A stretch of 64,000 bases of DNA from Caballeronia pedi (GTDB lineage Bacteria; Pseudomonadota; Gammaproteobacteria; Burkholderiales; Burkholderiaceae). Position numbers and translations under genes: made by a program. The stretch covers positions 372,001 to 436,000 of the forward strand of contig NZ_FCOE02000001.1 in assembly GCF_001544915.2 (NCBI RefSeq), in the 5' to 3' direction. The notes below the pieces were generated by a model. The model made no database searches, was not told the DNA's origin, and was given only the letters and a program-made list of their open reading frames with translations. Position 1 is the stretch's first letter; each line of letters begins with the position of its first letter. Positions 8,437-18,363 of the stretch are shown here, one piece after another.

Positions 8437-10044
8437 TCAGTCGGCCATGCCGGGCTTGCGCGCACCTTCGTAGACCCATTCGAGCAGCGCATCGTGCGCG
8501 CCGCGCGCGGCCTCGGCGCGCGGATGGTTGATGAAGCTCACGACCACGTAGCTCTCGCCGTTCGCCGCGCCGACATAGCCCGCGATCGCGCGCACGTCGC
8601 GCAGCGTGCCGGTCTTGATGTGCGCATTGCCGAGCGCGCCCGCGTTGGTGAGGCGGTTGCGCATCGTGCCGTCGACGCCCGCGATCGGCAGCGATTCGAC
8701 GAAGACCTGCGCGACCGGGCTCGCGTTCGCCGCCATCAGCAGATCGGCGAGCGAGGCCGCGGAGATGTGCTCGTCGCGCGAAAGGCCGGAGCCGTTGTCG
8801 AGCGTGAGGCCGCTCATCGGCAGGGCGCTGCGCTTCAGGAACGCCTGGATTGCGGCGGCGGATTTCACCGTGGTCGCAGGCGGCTTCGATTGCGCCGCGC
8901 CGATCGTCAGGAACAGGTTGCGCGCCATCACGTTGTTGCTGAACTTGTTGATGTCGCGCACGACGTCCGACAGCACCGGGCTGCGATGCGTGCCGACGAG
9001 CCGCGCATTCGAAGGCGTCGGGCCTTCGCGCGTGGCGCCCTGGAACGTGCCGCCCGCCTGTTTCCACAGCGCGAGGAAGCCGCCGGCGAAGAAAGTCGAA
9101 TGATCGAGCGCCGCGACATTGACGGTGCGCGAGCCGCAGCGCAGCGGATAGTCGCCGATGAACGACGCCTGCACGAAGCCGCCCTGCGTCTGCGCCACGC
9201 TCGGCGACGCCGCCTGCAGCGAGCCGGTGCACGCGCCGCGCGTGACGCGCAATTCGTTGTCGATCTGCAATTGCGCGAGTTGCGGCAAGACATCGATGGA
9301 CACTTGCCCGTCAGGACTCGGCGTCAACGTGAAGGACAGCGATTTGAACGCGTAAAGCAGCGGGTCCGGGCCGACGTTATAAGGCGCGGTGTCGTCGTTG
9401 TCGAAGGCGGGCAGATCGCGCGTGGAGGCGTCGAAGTAGCGTTTGTCGAGCACGAGCGCGCCGTCGATGCCCGTGATGCCGTTCTTGCGGATCTGCTCGA
9501 CGAGATCGATCAGTTCTTCCGGCACGAGCTTCGGATCGCCCGTGCCCTGAATGTACAGATTACCGTGCAGGATGCCTTGCGCGTCGGGTTCGCCGTCGGC
9601 GTACGCGGTCGTTTTCCAGCGATAGTCGGGGCCGAGCATCGAGAGGCCCGCGTAAGTGGTGACGAGCTTCATCGTCGAGGCGGGCAGCATCGGCTCGTTC
9701 GCGTTGACCGAGACGAGCGGCAGCGGCGCGCCGACGCGCTGCACGACGACGCTCATCGACGCGAGCGGGACGTGCGCGCGCGCGAGCGCCGCCATCACGG
9801 CCGGGGGCAGCGGGCCGGCGGGGACGCTCGCCTTCGCGACGTGCTCGGCTTTTGCACCTTTGGCCGCGCGCTTCGATTTCGCACCGCCTTTTGCCGCGCG
9901 CTCCGGCGACTGCGCCTGCGATTCGGCTTTCGTGCCGCCGCGCGCATCGGCGTCGGAGATATGGCCGAGCGCGGCGCACGCGAGGGCTGCGGCGAGCGCG
10001 AACGAAGCAAGACGGCGGGATACGGGGCGGAAAGCGAGCGGCAT
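8437..10044 (-). CDS. dacB: D-alanyl-D-alanine carboxypeptidase/endopeptidase (PBP4 type)
   Basis: DacB is a periplasmic class C penicillin-binding protein that trims D-Ala from peptidoglycan stem peptides and cuts cross-bridges. The 535-residue protein has a signal peptide (about residues 1-35) and the three penicillin-binding motifs in order: SxxK as PASTMKLV (Ser123, Lys126), SxN in NKFSNNVMARN, and KTG in HIKTGTLRD. The large insertion domain between the first two motifs is typical of PBP4. Residues about 36-75 form an unusual Ala/Lys-rich linker before the catalytic domain. It is divergent from the two-component system at 10294-12257, with the PmrA-type box in the shared intergenic region. 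Confidence 0.94.
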   Translation of the reverse strand: MPLAFRPVSRRLASFALAAALACAALGHISDADARGGTKAESQAQSPERAAKGGAKSKRAAKGAKAEHVAKASVPAGPLPPAVMAALARAHVPLASMSVVVQRVGAPLPLVSVNANEPMLPASTMKLVTTYAGLSMLGPDYRWKTTAYADGEPDAQGILHGNLYIQGTGDPKLVPEELIDLVEQIRKNGITGIDGALVLDKRYFDASTRDLPAFDNDDTAPYNVGPDPLLYAFKSLSFTLTPSPDGQVSIDVLPQLAQLQIDNELRVTRGACTGSLQAASPSVAQTQGGFVQASFIGDYPLRCGSRTVNVAALDHSTFFAGGFLALWKQAGGTFQGATREGPTPSNARLVGTHRSPVLSDVVRDINKFSNNVMARNLFLTIGAAQSKPPATTVKSAAAIQAFLKRSALPMSGLTLDNGSGLSRDEHISAASLADLLMAANASPVAQVFVESLPIAGVDGTMRNRLTNAGALGNAHIKTGTLRDVRAIAGYVGAANGESYVVVSFINHPRAEAARGAHDALLEWVYEGARKPGMAD

Positions 10045-10212
10045 GGACGAGCGTTGTTCTTGGGACTGGATGCGGGCGGCGCCGCGCGAGAAGCCGCTAT
10101 TGTAGACAAGCTGGCTTGCGGAAATCGTACGGGCGAAAAATCGCCTTCAGGCAAATGCCAAGCGAAGCGCGCGCGACACGTCGTTGTCCTCTGAAAATGG
10201 ACGCTCCGCGCG

Positions 10213-10256
10213 GTTAAGTCCCGTTTAAGCCTGTGGCGGGCACGCGCGGCTACAAT
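10213..10256 (+). promoter_or_regulatory. PmrA-type direct repeat and promoter before the response regulator
   Basis: The hexamers GTTAAG (10213-10218) and TTTAAG (10224-10229) are separated by five bases (TCCCG), the spacing and sequence of the PmrA/QseB-class box (YTTAAK-N5-YTTAAK). A -10 hexamer TACAAT lies at 10251-10256, 21 bases downstream, so the repeat covers the -35 position as in activator sites. Autoactivation of the operon is the natural reading. Divergent dacB could also be affected. Confidence 0.7.
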
Positions 10257-10293
10257 GGGCCGAAACCCAAGTAACCACGAACAGACATGTGCC

Positions 10294-10956
10294 ATGCGAA
10301 TCCTGCTTGTCGAAGATGACCGGATGATCGCCGAAGGCGTGCGCAAGGCGCTGCGCGCGGACGGCTTCGCAGTCGACTGGGTGCAGGACGGCGAGGCCGC
10401 GCTGACGGCGGTCGGCGGCGAGCCTTACGACCTGATGCTGCTCGATCTCGGCCTGCCCAAACGCGACGGGCTGGACGTGCTGAAGACACTGCGCGCGCGC
10501 GCCAACTCGCTGCCGGTGCTGATCGTGACGGCGCGCGACGCCATCGCGGATCGCGTGAAAGGGCTCGATGCCGGCGCGGACGATTACCTCGTCAAGCCCT
10601 TCGATCTCGATGAACTCGGCGCGCGCATGCGTGCGTTGATCCGCCGTCACGTGGGGCGCGGCGAGTCGCTCGTGCGGCACGGCGAACTGACGCTCGATCC
10701 GGTCGGTCATCAGGTGACGCTCGCGGGCGCGCCCGTGTCGCTGTCGGCGCGCGAGTTCGCGCTGCTCGAAGCGCTGATGGCGCGGCCCGGCGCGGTATTG
10801 TCGAAAAGCCAGCTCGAAGAAAAGATCTACGGCTGGGGCGAGGAAATCGGCAGCAACACCGTCGAGGTGTACATCCATTCGCTGAGAAAGAAGCTCGGCG
10901 CCGATCTCATCCGCAACGTGCGTGGTCTCGGCTACATGGTCGCGAAGGACGCCTGA
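10294..10956 (+). CDS. OmpR-family response regulator, QseB/PmrA-like
   Basis: A 220-residue DNA-binding response regulator. The receiver domain (residues 1-115) has the acidic pair Asp8-Asp9, the phospho-acceptor Asp51 in LMLLDLGLPKRDG, the switch Thr in VLIVTARD and the Lys of YLVKPFD. The C-terminal winged helix (about 125-218) ends with the OmpR signature TVEVYIHSLRKKLG and IRNVRGLGYMV. An open frame extends upstream to 10255, but the ATG at 10294 gives the standard MRILLVEDD start. The stop overlaps the kinase start (TGATG), so the pair is translationally coupled. The upstream PmrA-type repeat implies self-regulation. Confidence 0.93.
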   Translation: MRILLVEDDRMIAEGVRKALRADGFAVDWVQDGEAALTAVGGEPYDLMLLDLGLPKRDGLDVLKTLRARANSLPVLIVTARDAIADRVKGLDAGADDYLVKPFDLDELGARMRALIRRHVGRGESLVRHGELTLDPVGHQVTLAGAPVSLSAREFALLEALMARPGAVLSKSQLEEKIYGWGEEIGSNTVEVYIHSLRKKLGADLIRNVRGLGYMVAKDA

Positions 10957-12257
10957 TGCGGTCGATTCGCCGGCAACTGGTGATCTGGCTGCTCGCGCTC
11001 GTGATCGTCGGCGTGGGGTTTGCCGGATGGCTCATCTACCGGCAGGCGCTCGCCGAAGCCAACGAACTCTTCGATTACCAGTTGCAGCAGATCGCGGCGG
11101 CGTTGCCGTCGGAGCCGTTTTCGTCGGTGCTCAGTTCGCGCAGCGAGAGCGACGAAGGCGTCGTGATCCAGATCTGGAATCGCAACGGCGTGCTGATGTA
11201 CTACTCGCATCCGCGCGTGCCGCTCGCGCCGCATGCGGAACTCGGCTTCTCCACCGAAATGACGCCGCGCGGCGAATGGCGCGTGTATAGCGCGATCGTC
11301 GGCGATAACGTCGTGCAGCTCGCGCAGCCGCTGTCGATCCGCAATCGCGTCGCGGCGGGCGTCGCGTGGCGCACGCTGTGGCCGCTCGTGCTGCTTCTGC
11401 CGCTGCTCGGGCTGGCGATCTGGGTGATCGTCGGACGCGGGCTCGCGCCCTTGCAGCGCGTGACGCGCGCGCTCGATACGCGTCATCCCGAAGCGCTCGA
11501 TCCGCTCTCCGATCAACGTCTGCCGCAGGAAGTGCGGCCGGTCGTGCGCGCGTTGAATGCGCTGCTGTCGCGGCTGTCTACCGCGCTCGATACGCAAAAG
11601 GCCTTCGTCGCCGATGCCGCGCACGAACTGCGCACGCCGCTCGCCGCCGTGCAGATTCAGGCGCAACTCGTCGCGCGCGCGCAGGACGACGGCACGCGCC
11701 GCGAGGCGCTCAAGGACTTGCATGAAGGCATCGCGCGCGCGACGCGCCTCGCGGAACAATTGCTCGCGCTCGCGCGTTCGGAGCCGGACGGCAAGAAGGT
11801 CGAGACGCAAGTCGATCTGAACGCGCTGCTCGAAAGCTGCGTGCGCGGCTATGTGCTGGTCGCGCAGGAACGCGGCGTCGATCTCGGCATCGAGACGAGC
11901 GAGCCCGCGGCCGTCAAGGGCGATCCGGATTCGCTGCGCGTGATGTTCAACAATCTCATCGACAACGCGACGAAGTACACGCCGCGCGGCGGACGCGTGG
12001 ATGTCGGCGTGAAAGTGAAAGACGGGCGAGCGCTCGTCGAAATCTCCGATACCGGTCCGGGCATACCTCAAGAAGAACGAGAAAGAGTGTTCGACCGGTT
12101 CTATCGCGTGGGAGAGGGCGCGGATCGCGCGCGCAGCGATATCGCGGGCACGGGCCTCGGACTCGCGATCGTGCGGCGTATCGCGGACCAGCATGGCGCG
12201 GTGGTGACGCTCGGTGAATCGCAGGCCGGCGGCCTGAAGGCTTCGGTCCGATTCTGA
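10956..12257 (+). CDS. Sensor histidine kinase, QseC/PmrB-like
   Basis: A 433-residue inner-membrane kinase partner of the regulator. It has an N-terminal transmembrane helix (about 7-28), a short periplasmic sensor region, a second helix (about 140-165), a HAMP-like linker, the H-box AADAAHELRTP-type segment with phospho-acceptor His223 (FVADAAHELRTPLAA), the N-box NNLIDNATKYTP, and the G-boxes SDTGPGIP and GTGLGLAIVRRI. The periplasmic segment is too divergent for a ligand call. A region corresponding to 11431-11868 recurs, damaged, downstream of the adhesin gene at 17950-18363. Confidence 0.93.
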   Translation: MRSIRRQLVIWLLALVIVGVGFAGWLIYRQALAEANELFDYQLQQIAAALPSEPFSSVLSSRSESDEGVVIQIWNRNGVLMYYSHPRVPLAPHAELGFSTEMTPRGEWRVYSAIVGDNVVQLAQPLSIRNRVAAGVAWRTLWPLVLLLPLLGLAIWVIVGRGLAPLQRVTRALDTRHPEALDPLSDQRLPQEVRPVVRALNALLSRLSTALDTQKAFVADAAHELRTPLAAVQIQAQLVARAQDDGTRREALKDLHEGIARATRLAEQLLALARSEPDGKKVETQVDLNALLESCVRGYVLVAQERGVDLGIETSEPAAVKGDPDSLRVMFNNLIDNATKYTPRGGRVDVGVKVKDGRALVEISDTGPGIPQEERERVFDRFYRVGEGADRARSDIAGTGLGLAIVRRIADQHGAVVTLGESQAGGLKASVRF

Positions 12258-12916
12258 TCCGCGCCCCGATGCGGACGCACCAGGTTCCCCAATCCTGACT
12301 GCGGACCGGGCTGATTGTTTCAGCCCGCAGCACGGTCGCGCCGTCGAGCCGGAAACCCTTCTTCGCTCTCGCTGCGCCATTCCATTTCTAGCACGGTTTT
12401 CGCCTTTTTCGCGCCAGGCATCGCTTATTTCTTGTCGACAGCTTCGAACGGCGCACTGTCACTTCACATAATCAGGCATGTAGGTCATCGTAATCGCGGC
12501 GCCGAAGAATTGAACAGGCTCTGAAGGGCATTCCCTTGGAACGCGGCATCGCGGCGATCGCAAGCGCACAGGCTCAGTAAGCGCGTGCCGCTTGATCATA
12601 TTCAGCAGGCTCATATATCAGAGTGCGAAGCAAGTCTATAAACCAAATTCGATTTTGAGCCCGAAAGTAGGCGCTGCGTGCTCTTTTAGGAATGGGCTTA
12701 TGTTTCCGCAGGTCACGTTCTTCTACATTTCACTTGCTGCAACACAATATTAACTATTTCTCGTCAGCTAACTAAGCGATTGTTGATTGCAGAAGTGTTA
12801 TCGCAGCACTAATCAGTTCGGCTCCCTCTTTATCTCTGCCCCTGGCCCTGTTCGCCCGTCGCGCGCGCTGGTTTCCCGTGCCGGCAGGTTTTGCTCATTT
12901 TCACTAGCTGATTTTC
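12258..12916. other. 659-base noncoding region before the adhesin
   Basis: No credible gene is seen here. An 8-bp hairpin (12307-12314 with 12320-12327, loop TTGTT) follows the kinase and may end its transcript. From about 12600 the sequence becomes clearly AT-richer than its surroundings and presumably holds the adhesin promoter, but no consensus -35/-10 pair stands out. Confidence 0.5.
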
Positions 12917-15900
12917 ATGAATAAGTCTTATCGCGTTGTCTGGAGTGTCGCAACGGGTACCTTCGTAGTTGCTTCCGAATTAGCCAAGGGTCGTTCAAAG
13001 AAGGGCAAGGTCGCAAGACTGGCTGCGACCATCGTATTCGGCGCGGGCGGATTCGTCATCGCGCCGGCAGCGTTTGCGGGCACGATCGCCAACTGCAACA
13101 ACGGTAACGCGAGCACCTCGTACGCGAGCACATACGGCACCAATGCGGGTGATTGGGCGCTGGGTTCCAACCCCATGGGCTGCTCGTCGGCTGGCGCGAA
13201 CGGGATCATCATGTCGGAAAGCGGTACCTCCACGCAGTCGGGCAGCAATGCGTGGATGGCGGTCGGACAGACGTCGACCACGGGTGCCGGCACCATCACA
13301 CTGTACGGCCCGAACGGCATCACGCTGAATGGTCCGACGAGTCTGTCGAACAACAAGATCACCAGTCTTACCGCAGGCACCGTGAGTTCCGGCAGCGCCG
13401 ACGCCGTCAACGGCGGCGAGCTGTATAACACCGCCAGCACAGCGGCGAGCGCGCTGGGCACCACGCTCGGCGCCAACGGCGCCATCGTTGCCCCAAGCTA
13501 TGCGCTCACCAACGCCAACAGCATTGGCGGCACCACGGGTGCGGCCGCTGACGTGGGCAGCGCGTTCGCCAAGGTTGATACCGCACTGGGCGAGATCAAT
13601 ACGCAGGCCACCAACACCAACCGTTACTTTAAGGCGGGTGGGGCGAATAACGGCACGGATGATGCGAGCGCCGCAGCCGGTGCCGTGGCAGTAGGTGTGA
13701 GCGCCGCGGCCACCGGTATTCGTGCCACGGCTATGGGCAATGGCGCCAGCACGGCGTCTTCGGATGCGATTGCGATAGGTACGCTAGCAAATGTGGTCGG
13801 CAATGGTACGGTGGCGATTGGCTCCCACGCTTCCGCCTTCTCATCCGGTAGCGCGGCCGGTCAGAGCGTGGCGCTTGGCGCCAGCACCAGTGCTGGTGGC
13901 GATTTCTCCACGGCCCTGGGTTCGAAGGCGAATTCGACCGGCAATGGGTCAACTGCCGTTGGCGTCAATGCAACTACCATCGGCAATCGTGCCGTGGCGA
14001 TGGGTGCGAGTTCGGCAGGCGCCGGTTCCTTTGCGACGGCGGTGGGTACCTTGGCCTCGGCTGGTGGCAACAACTCGGCTGCCTTCGGCACCTCCGCCAA
14101 CGCCAGCGCGGCCAACAGCGTGGCGCTGGGCGCGGGCTCGACCACCACGACCGTCCTGACCCAGGCAGGCTACAACCCGGGTTCGGGCACGCTGTCGGGG
14201 ACGGCTTCGACCGCGAACGGCGAAGTGTCGCTGGGTTCGGCAGGCAAGGAGCGTCGCCTGACCAATGCGGCCGCTGGCAGCAGCGCGACCGATGCGGTCA
14301 ACGTCAGCCAGTTGCAGTCCGAAGATGCCAAGGTCAATAGCAACGGTTTCACGACAGCTTCGGCGCTGGGCGGTGGTGCGGCCTATAACAGCACGACCGG
14401 CTCGATCACCGCGCCGAGCTACGCATTGACCAACGCCAACAGCATTGCCGGCACCACGGGTGCGGCGACCGATGTGGGCGGCGGATTCGGCAAGGTGGAT
14501 GCGGCGCTGGGCAAGCTCAATACGTCCGTGGCTGGCAATACCACGGCGATCACCAACATCACCAACGGCACGATCGGCTTGGTGCAGCAGGCTGCCGCGG
14601 GTGCGGACCTGACGGTGGGCAAGGCCACGGATGGCGCGGCGGTGGATTTCGCTGACAAGAACAGCAACACCCGCACGCTGAAGAATGTGACGGCGGGCGT
14701 GGCTGGTACCGATGCGGTGAACATGTCGCAACTGAACACGACCAATTCCAACGTGGCGCAGAACACGACGAACATCGCCGGCAACACGACGTCGATCAAC
14801 AACATCAATACCCAGATCAGCAGCGGCGCGATCGGTCTGGTGCAGCAGGACGCGACGACGCGCAATATCACCGTGGCGAAGAACACCGACGGTACGACGG
14901 TCGACTTCACCGGCACGCCGGGCGCACGCGTGCTGGACGGCGTGGCCAACGGCGCGGTGACGAGCACGAGCAAGCAGGCGGTGAATGGCTCGCAACTCTA
15001 CGCACTGGCTGGCTCGACGGCTTCGGCCATGGGCGGCGGTTCGACGGTCAACAGCGAGGGCTCCATCACGGCGCCGACCTACAACATTCACAACGCCGAT
15101 GGCTCGACCACGACGGTGCGCAATGTAGGCGACGCGGTGACCAACATCGACGCTCGCGCGACGCAAAACACGACCGACATTGCCGGCAACACGACGTCGA
15201 TCAACAACATCAGCAGCCAGATCAGCACCGGCTCGATCGGCCTGGTGCAGCAGGCCGCCGCTGGTGCAGACCTGACGGTGGGCAAGGCCACGGACGGTGC
15301 GGCGGTGGATTTCGCCGACAAGAACGGCAACACCCGCACGCTGAAGAACGTGACGGCAGGCGTGGCTGGCACCGACGCGGCGAACATGTCGCAGCTGAAC
15401 GCGACCAACGCCAACGTGGCGCAAAACACCACCGACATCGCCGGCAACACGACGTCGATCAACAACATCAGCAGCCAGATCAGCAGCGGCACGATCGGTC
15501 TGGTGCAGCAGGCTGTCGCGGGTGCCGACCTGACGGTGGGCAAGGCCACGGATGGCGCGGCGGTGGATTTCGCCGACAAGAACGGCAACACCCGTACGCT
15601 GAAGAACGTGACGGCTGGCGTGGCTGGTACCGATGCGGTAAACATGTCGCAACTGAACGCGACCAATGCCAACGTGGCGCAGAACACGACCGACATTGCC
15701 GGCAACACGACGTTGATCAACAACATCAATACCCAGATCAGCAGCGGCGCGATCGGTCTGGTGCAGCAGGCTGTTGCGGGTGCTGACCTGACGGTGGGCA
15801 AGGCCACGGATGGCGCGGCGGTGGATTTCGCCGACAAGAACGGCAACACCCGTACGCTGAAGAACGTGACGGCTGGCGTGGCTGGTACCGATGCGGTAAA

Positions 15901-17836
15901 CATGTCGCAACTGAACGCGACCAACGCCAACGTGGCGCAGAACACGACGAACATCGCCGGCAACACGACGTCGATCAACAACCTCGATGGGCGCGTGACG
16001 CAGAACACGACCGACATCAGCAGCCTGAACACGTCCATCACCAGCCTCAACGGTCAGATGAGCGATGCGGTGATGTACGACTCGTCCGCGCACGACAAGG
16101 TGACGCTGGGTAACGCCGGTACGCCGGTGCAACTCACCAACGTGAAGGCCGGCGCGCTGGTTGCTAACAGCACGGATGCGGTGAACGGTTCGCAGCTTTA
16201 CGCGACGAACCAGCAGGTCGCGCAGAACACCACGTCGATCAACAACATCAGCAATCAGATCAACAGCGGTGAAATCGGCCTGGTGCAACAGGACGCGACG
16301 ACGCGCAACATCACCGTGGCGAAGAACACCGACGGAACGACGGTCGACTTCACGGGCACGCCGGGCGCACGCGTGCTGGACGGCGTGGCCAACGGCGCGG
16401 TGACGAGCACGAGCAAGCAGGCGGTGAATGGCTCGCAACTCTACGCACTGTCTGCCTCGACCGCTTCGGCGATGGGTGGCGGTTCGACGGTCAACAGCGA
16501 TGGCTCCATCACGGCGCCGACCTACAACATTCACAACGCCGACGGCTCGACCACGACGGTGCGCAACATAGGCGACGCGGTGACCAGCATCGACGCTCGC
16601 ACGACGCAGAACACGACCAACATCACCGACATCTCCAACCAGATCAACAGCGGTGCGATCGGTCTGGTGCAGCAGAACGCGACGACGCGCAACATCAACG
16701 TGGCGGGGAACACCGACGGAACCGTCGTGAACGTCACGGGTACTGCGGGTGCGCGCGTTCTGGAAGGCGTGGCCAATGGTGCGGTGACGCCCACGAGCAG
16801 GCAGGCGGTGAACGGCTCGCAACTGCACGCCCTCGCCAGCTCGACGGCTTCGTCGCTCGGTGGCGGCTCGACGGTGAACAGTGATGGCTCCATCACGGCG
16901 CCCACTTACACCGTCAATGGCCAGACCGTAAACAACGTTGGCGCTGCGGTGACGAATCTCGATGCCCGTACGACGCAGAACACGTCGGACATCGCGAACC
17001 TGCACACGGACGTCACGCAGAACACGACGGAGATCTCGAACCTGACGCACAACGTGATCAACAACACGGCGCAGATCGAAAAGAACACGTCCGATATCAC
17101 CAATATCACCAACCAGATCAATGCAGCCGGCGACGGCGTGGTGCAGCAGAATCAGGCCACGCACAACATCACCGTGGCGAAGAGCGCTGACGGCAAGGTG
17201 GTCGATATAACAGGCACGCAAGGCGCACGCAGCGTGACCGGTGTGGCTGCTGGCACGCTGTCGGTCGATAGCGTGGATGCGGTGAACGGTTCGCAGCTCT
17301 ACCAGACGAACCAGCGAGTGAGCAGCATCGCGAATGCGACTTCCACCATCGCATCGAATAAGTCGGACACGCCGGCCGTTGCGAGCGGTGTGGATTCGAC
17401 GGCGCAGGGCAATGGTGCGATCGCAGCGGGTGCGAACTCGGTGGCGCTCGGCAGCGGCTCGGTAGCCAACGAAGACAACACGGTGTCGGTCGGCTCGCAG
17501 GGTAACGAGCGCCGGATCACGAACGTCGCGCCGGGCGTCAGCGGCACGGATGCGGCGAACATGAACCAGTTGGCTTCGGTTCAGAACAGCGTCAATTCAG
17601 TGGCGCGTGCAGCGTACTCGGGCGTGGCGGCTGCAATGGCCATGCCGAACCTGACGCCGCGCGATCCGGGCAAGGTGCTGGTGGCGGCCGGTGTCGCGAA
17701 CTACAAGGGCTATACCGCAATGGGTGTCGGCGGTACCTACCGGTCGGAGAACAGCCACTGGCTGGTGAACGGCGCGCTGTCGCTCACGCCGCATGGCGAT
17801 GCGGGCGTCCGTGCGCAAGTCGGCTACGAGTTCTAA
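12917..17836 (+). CDS. YadA-like trimeric autotransporter adhesin
   Basis: A 1639-residue surface adhesin of the type Vc secretion family. It starts with an extended signal peptide region (MNKSYRVVWSVATGTFVVASE) ending near AFAG at about residue 55. The head (about 230-430) has YadA-type left-handed repeats such as AVAMGASS and SVALGAGS. A very long stalk of neck and coiled-coil segments follows (DAVNGSQLY, NTTDIAGNTTSINN), with 86-residue near-identical repeats. The last 90 residues form the YadA membrane anchor, ending in ...QVGYEF with the C-terminal Phe required for outer-membrane insertion. Members bind host or cell-surface ligands and drive autoaggregation; the ligand here is unknown. 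A strong terminator follows. Confidence 0.95.
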   Translation: MNKSYRVVWSVATGTFVVASELAKGRSKKGKVARLAATIVFGAGGFVIAPAAFAGTIANCNNGNASTSYASTYGTNAGDWALGSNPMGCSSAGANGIIMSESGTSTQSGSNAWMAVGQTSTTGAGTITLYGPNGITLNGPTSLSNNKITSLTAGTVSSGSADAVNGGELYNTASTAASALGTTLGANGAIVAPSYALTNANSIGGTTGAAADVGSAFAKVDTALGEINTQATNTNRYFKAGGANNGTDDASAAAGAVAVGVSAAATGIRATAMGNGASTASSDAIAIGTLANVVGNGTVAIGSHASAFSSGSAAGQSVALGASTSAGGDFSTALGSKANSTGNGSTAVGVNATTIGNRAVAMGASSAGAGSFATAVGTLASAGGNNSAAFGTSANASAANSVALGAGSTTTTVLTQAGYNPGSGTLSGTASTANGEVSLGSAGKERRLTNAAAGSSATDAVNVSQLQSEDAKVNSNGFTTASALGGGAAYNSTTGSITAPSYALTNANSIAGTTGAATDVGGGFGKVDAALGKLNTSVAGNTTAITNITNGTIGLVQQAAAGADLTVGKATDGAAVDFADKNSNTRTLKNVTAGVAGTDAVNMSQLNTTNSNVAQNTTNIAGNTTSINNINTQISSGAIGLVQQDATTRNITVAKNTDGTTVDFTGTPGARVLDGVANGAVTSTSKQAVNGSQLYALAGSTASAMGGGSTVNSEGSITAPTYNIHNADGSTTTVRNVGDAVTNIDARATQNTTDIAGNTTSINNISSQISTGSIGLVQQAAAGADLTVGKATDGAAVDFADKNGNTRTLKNVTAGVAGTDAANMSQLNATNANVAQNTTDIAGNTTSINNISSQISSGTIGLVQQAVAGADLTVGKATDGAAVDFADKNGNTRTLKNVTAGVAGTDAVNMSQLNATNANVAQNTTDIAGNTTLINNINTQISSGAIGLVQQAVAGADLTVGKATDGAAVDFADKNGNTRTLKNVTAGVAGTDAVNMSQLNATNANVAQNTTNIAGNTTSINNLDGRVTQNTTDISSLNTSITSLNGQMSDAVMYDSSAHDKVTLGNAGTPVQLTNVKAGALVANSTDAVNGSQLYATNQQVAQNTTSINNISNQINSGEIGLVQQDATTRNITVAKNTDGTTVDFTGTPGARVLDGVANGAVTSTSKQAVNGSQLYALSASTASAMGGGSTVNSDGSITAPTYNIHNADGSTTTVRNIGDAVTSIDARTTQNTTNITDISNQINSGAIGLVQQNATTRNINVAGNTDGTVVNVTGTAGARVLEGVANGAVTPTSRQAVNGSQLHALASSTASSLGGGSTVNSDGSITAPTYTVNGQTVNNVGAAVTNLDARTTQNTSDIANLHTDVTQNTTEISNLTHNVINNTAQIEKNTSDITNITNQINAAGDGVVQQNQATHNITVAKSADGKVVDITGTQGARSVTGVAAGTLSVDSVDAVNGSQLYQTNQRVSSIANATSTIASNKSDTPAVASGVDSTAQGNGAIAAGANSVALGSGSVANEDNTVSVGSQGNERRITNVAPGVSGTDAANMNQLASVQNSVNSVARAAYSGVAAAMAMPNLTPRDPGKVLVAAGVANYKGYTAMGVGGTYRSENSHWLVNGALSLTPHGDAGVRAQVGYEF
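15236..16009 (+). repeat. Three tandem 258-bp repeats inside the adhesin stalk
   Basis: A unit of 258 bp (86 codons) beginning ATCGG at 15236, 15494 and 15752 is repeated in tandem with near identity; the last part of the third copy diverges. A related copy starts at 14572. A separate segment of over 300 bp (about 14830-15160) recurs near 16270-16600. Each 258-bp unit encodes one stalk module, so copy number directly sets stalk length. Such repeats favour recombination and are also prone to assembly collapse. Confidence 0.9.
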
Positions 17837-17895
17837 GCACGCGAGCCTCACAAGGCAGTTGGCAGCAAACGCGCCGCAGCAGTAACGCGGGGTCG

Positions 17896-17933
17896 AAAGG
17901 GCGGTGTCCGGAAACGGGCAACCGCCCTTTTTT
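17896..17933 (+). terminator. Terminator of the first adhesin
   Basis: A 10-bp perfect stem (17896-17905 AAAGGGCGGT with 17921-17930) closes a 15-base loop and is followed by further T residues to 17933. It lies 60 bases after the adhesin stop. Confidence 0.8.
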
Positions 17934-17949
17934 ACGCCCGGCGCGCGCA

Positions 17950-18363
17950 TCGGACGCTGGCTCGCGCCCTTGCAACGCGTGACGCGCGCGCTCGATACGC
18001 GTCATCCCAAAGCGCTCGATCCGCTGTCCGATCAACGTCTGCCGCAGGAAGTGCGGCAGGTCGTGTGCGCGTTGAATGCGCTGCTGTCGCGGCTGTCTAC
18101 CGCGCTCGATACGCAAAAGGCCTTCGTCGCCGATGCCGCGCACGAACTGCGCACGCCGCTCGCTGCCGTGCAGATTCAGGCGCAACTCGTCGCGCGCGCA
18201 GGACGACGACACGCGCCGCGAGGCGCTCAAGGACTTGCACGAAGGCATCGCGCGCGACGCGCCTCGCGGAACAACTGCTCGGGCTCGCGCGTTCGGAGCC
18301 GGACGGCAAGAAGGTCGAGGCGCAAGTCTTGCGCGACCAGCATATAGCGCACGCAGCTTTCGA
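17950..18363 (+). pseudogene. Decayed duplicate fragment of the sensor kinase
   Basis: Bases 17950-18328 are a near copy of 11431-11815 in the intact kinase: the HAMP-like linker, the AFVADAAHELRTP H-box and the following helix are readable. Small deletions in the CGCGCG-rich stretch near 18200 and at 18255 break the frame, and both ends of the gene are missing. From 18329 to 18363 the sequence switches to the reverse complement of about 11830-11868, the very next part of the kinase gene. The fragment is therefore a rearranged duplication remnant with an inversion junction at about 18328. It lies directly between the two adhesin genes. Confidence 0.85.

Noticed and set aside
14572..16600. CRISPR-like repeat array
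   Set aside because: Repeats are 258 bp and longer, in frame within the adhesin stalk, with no spacers.
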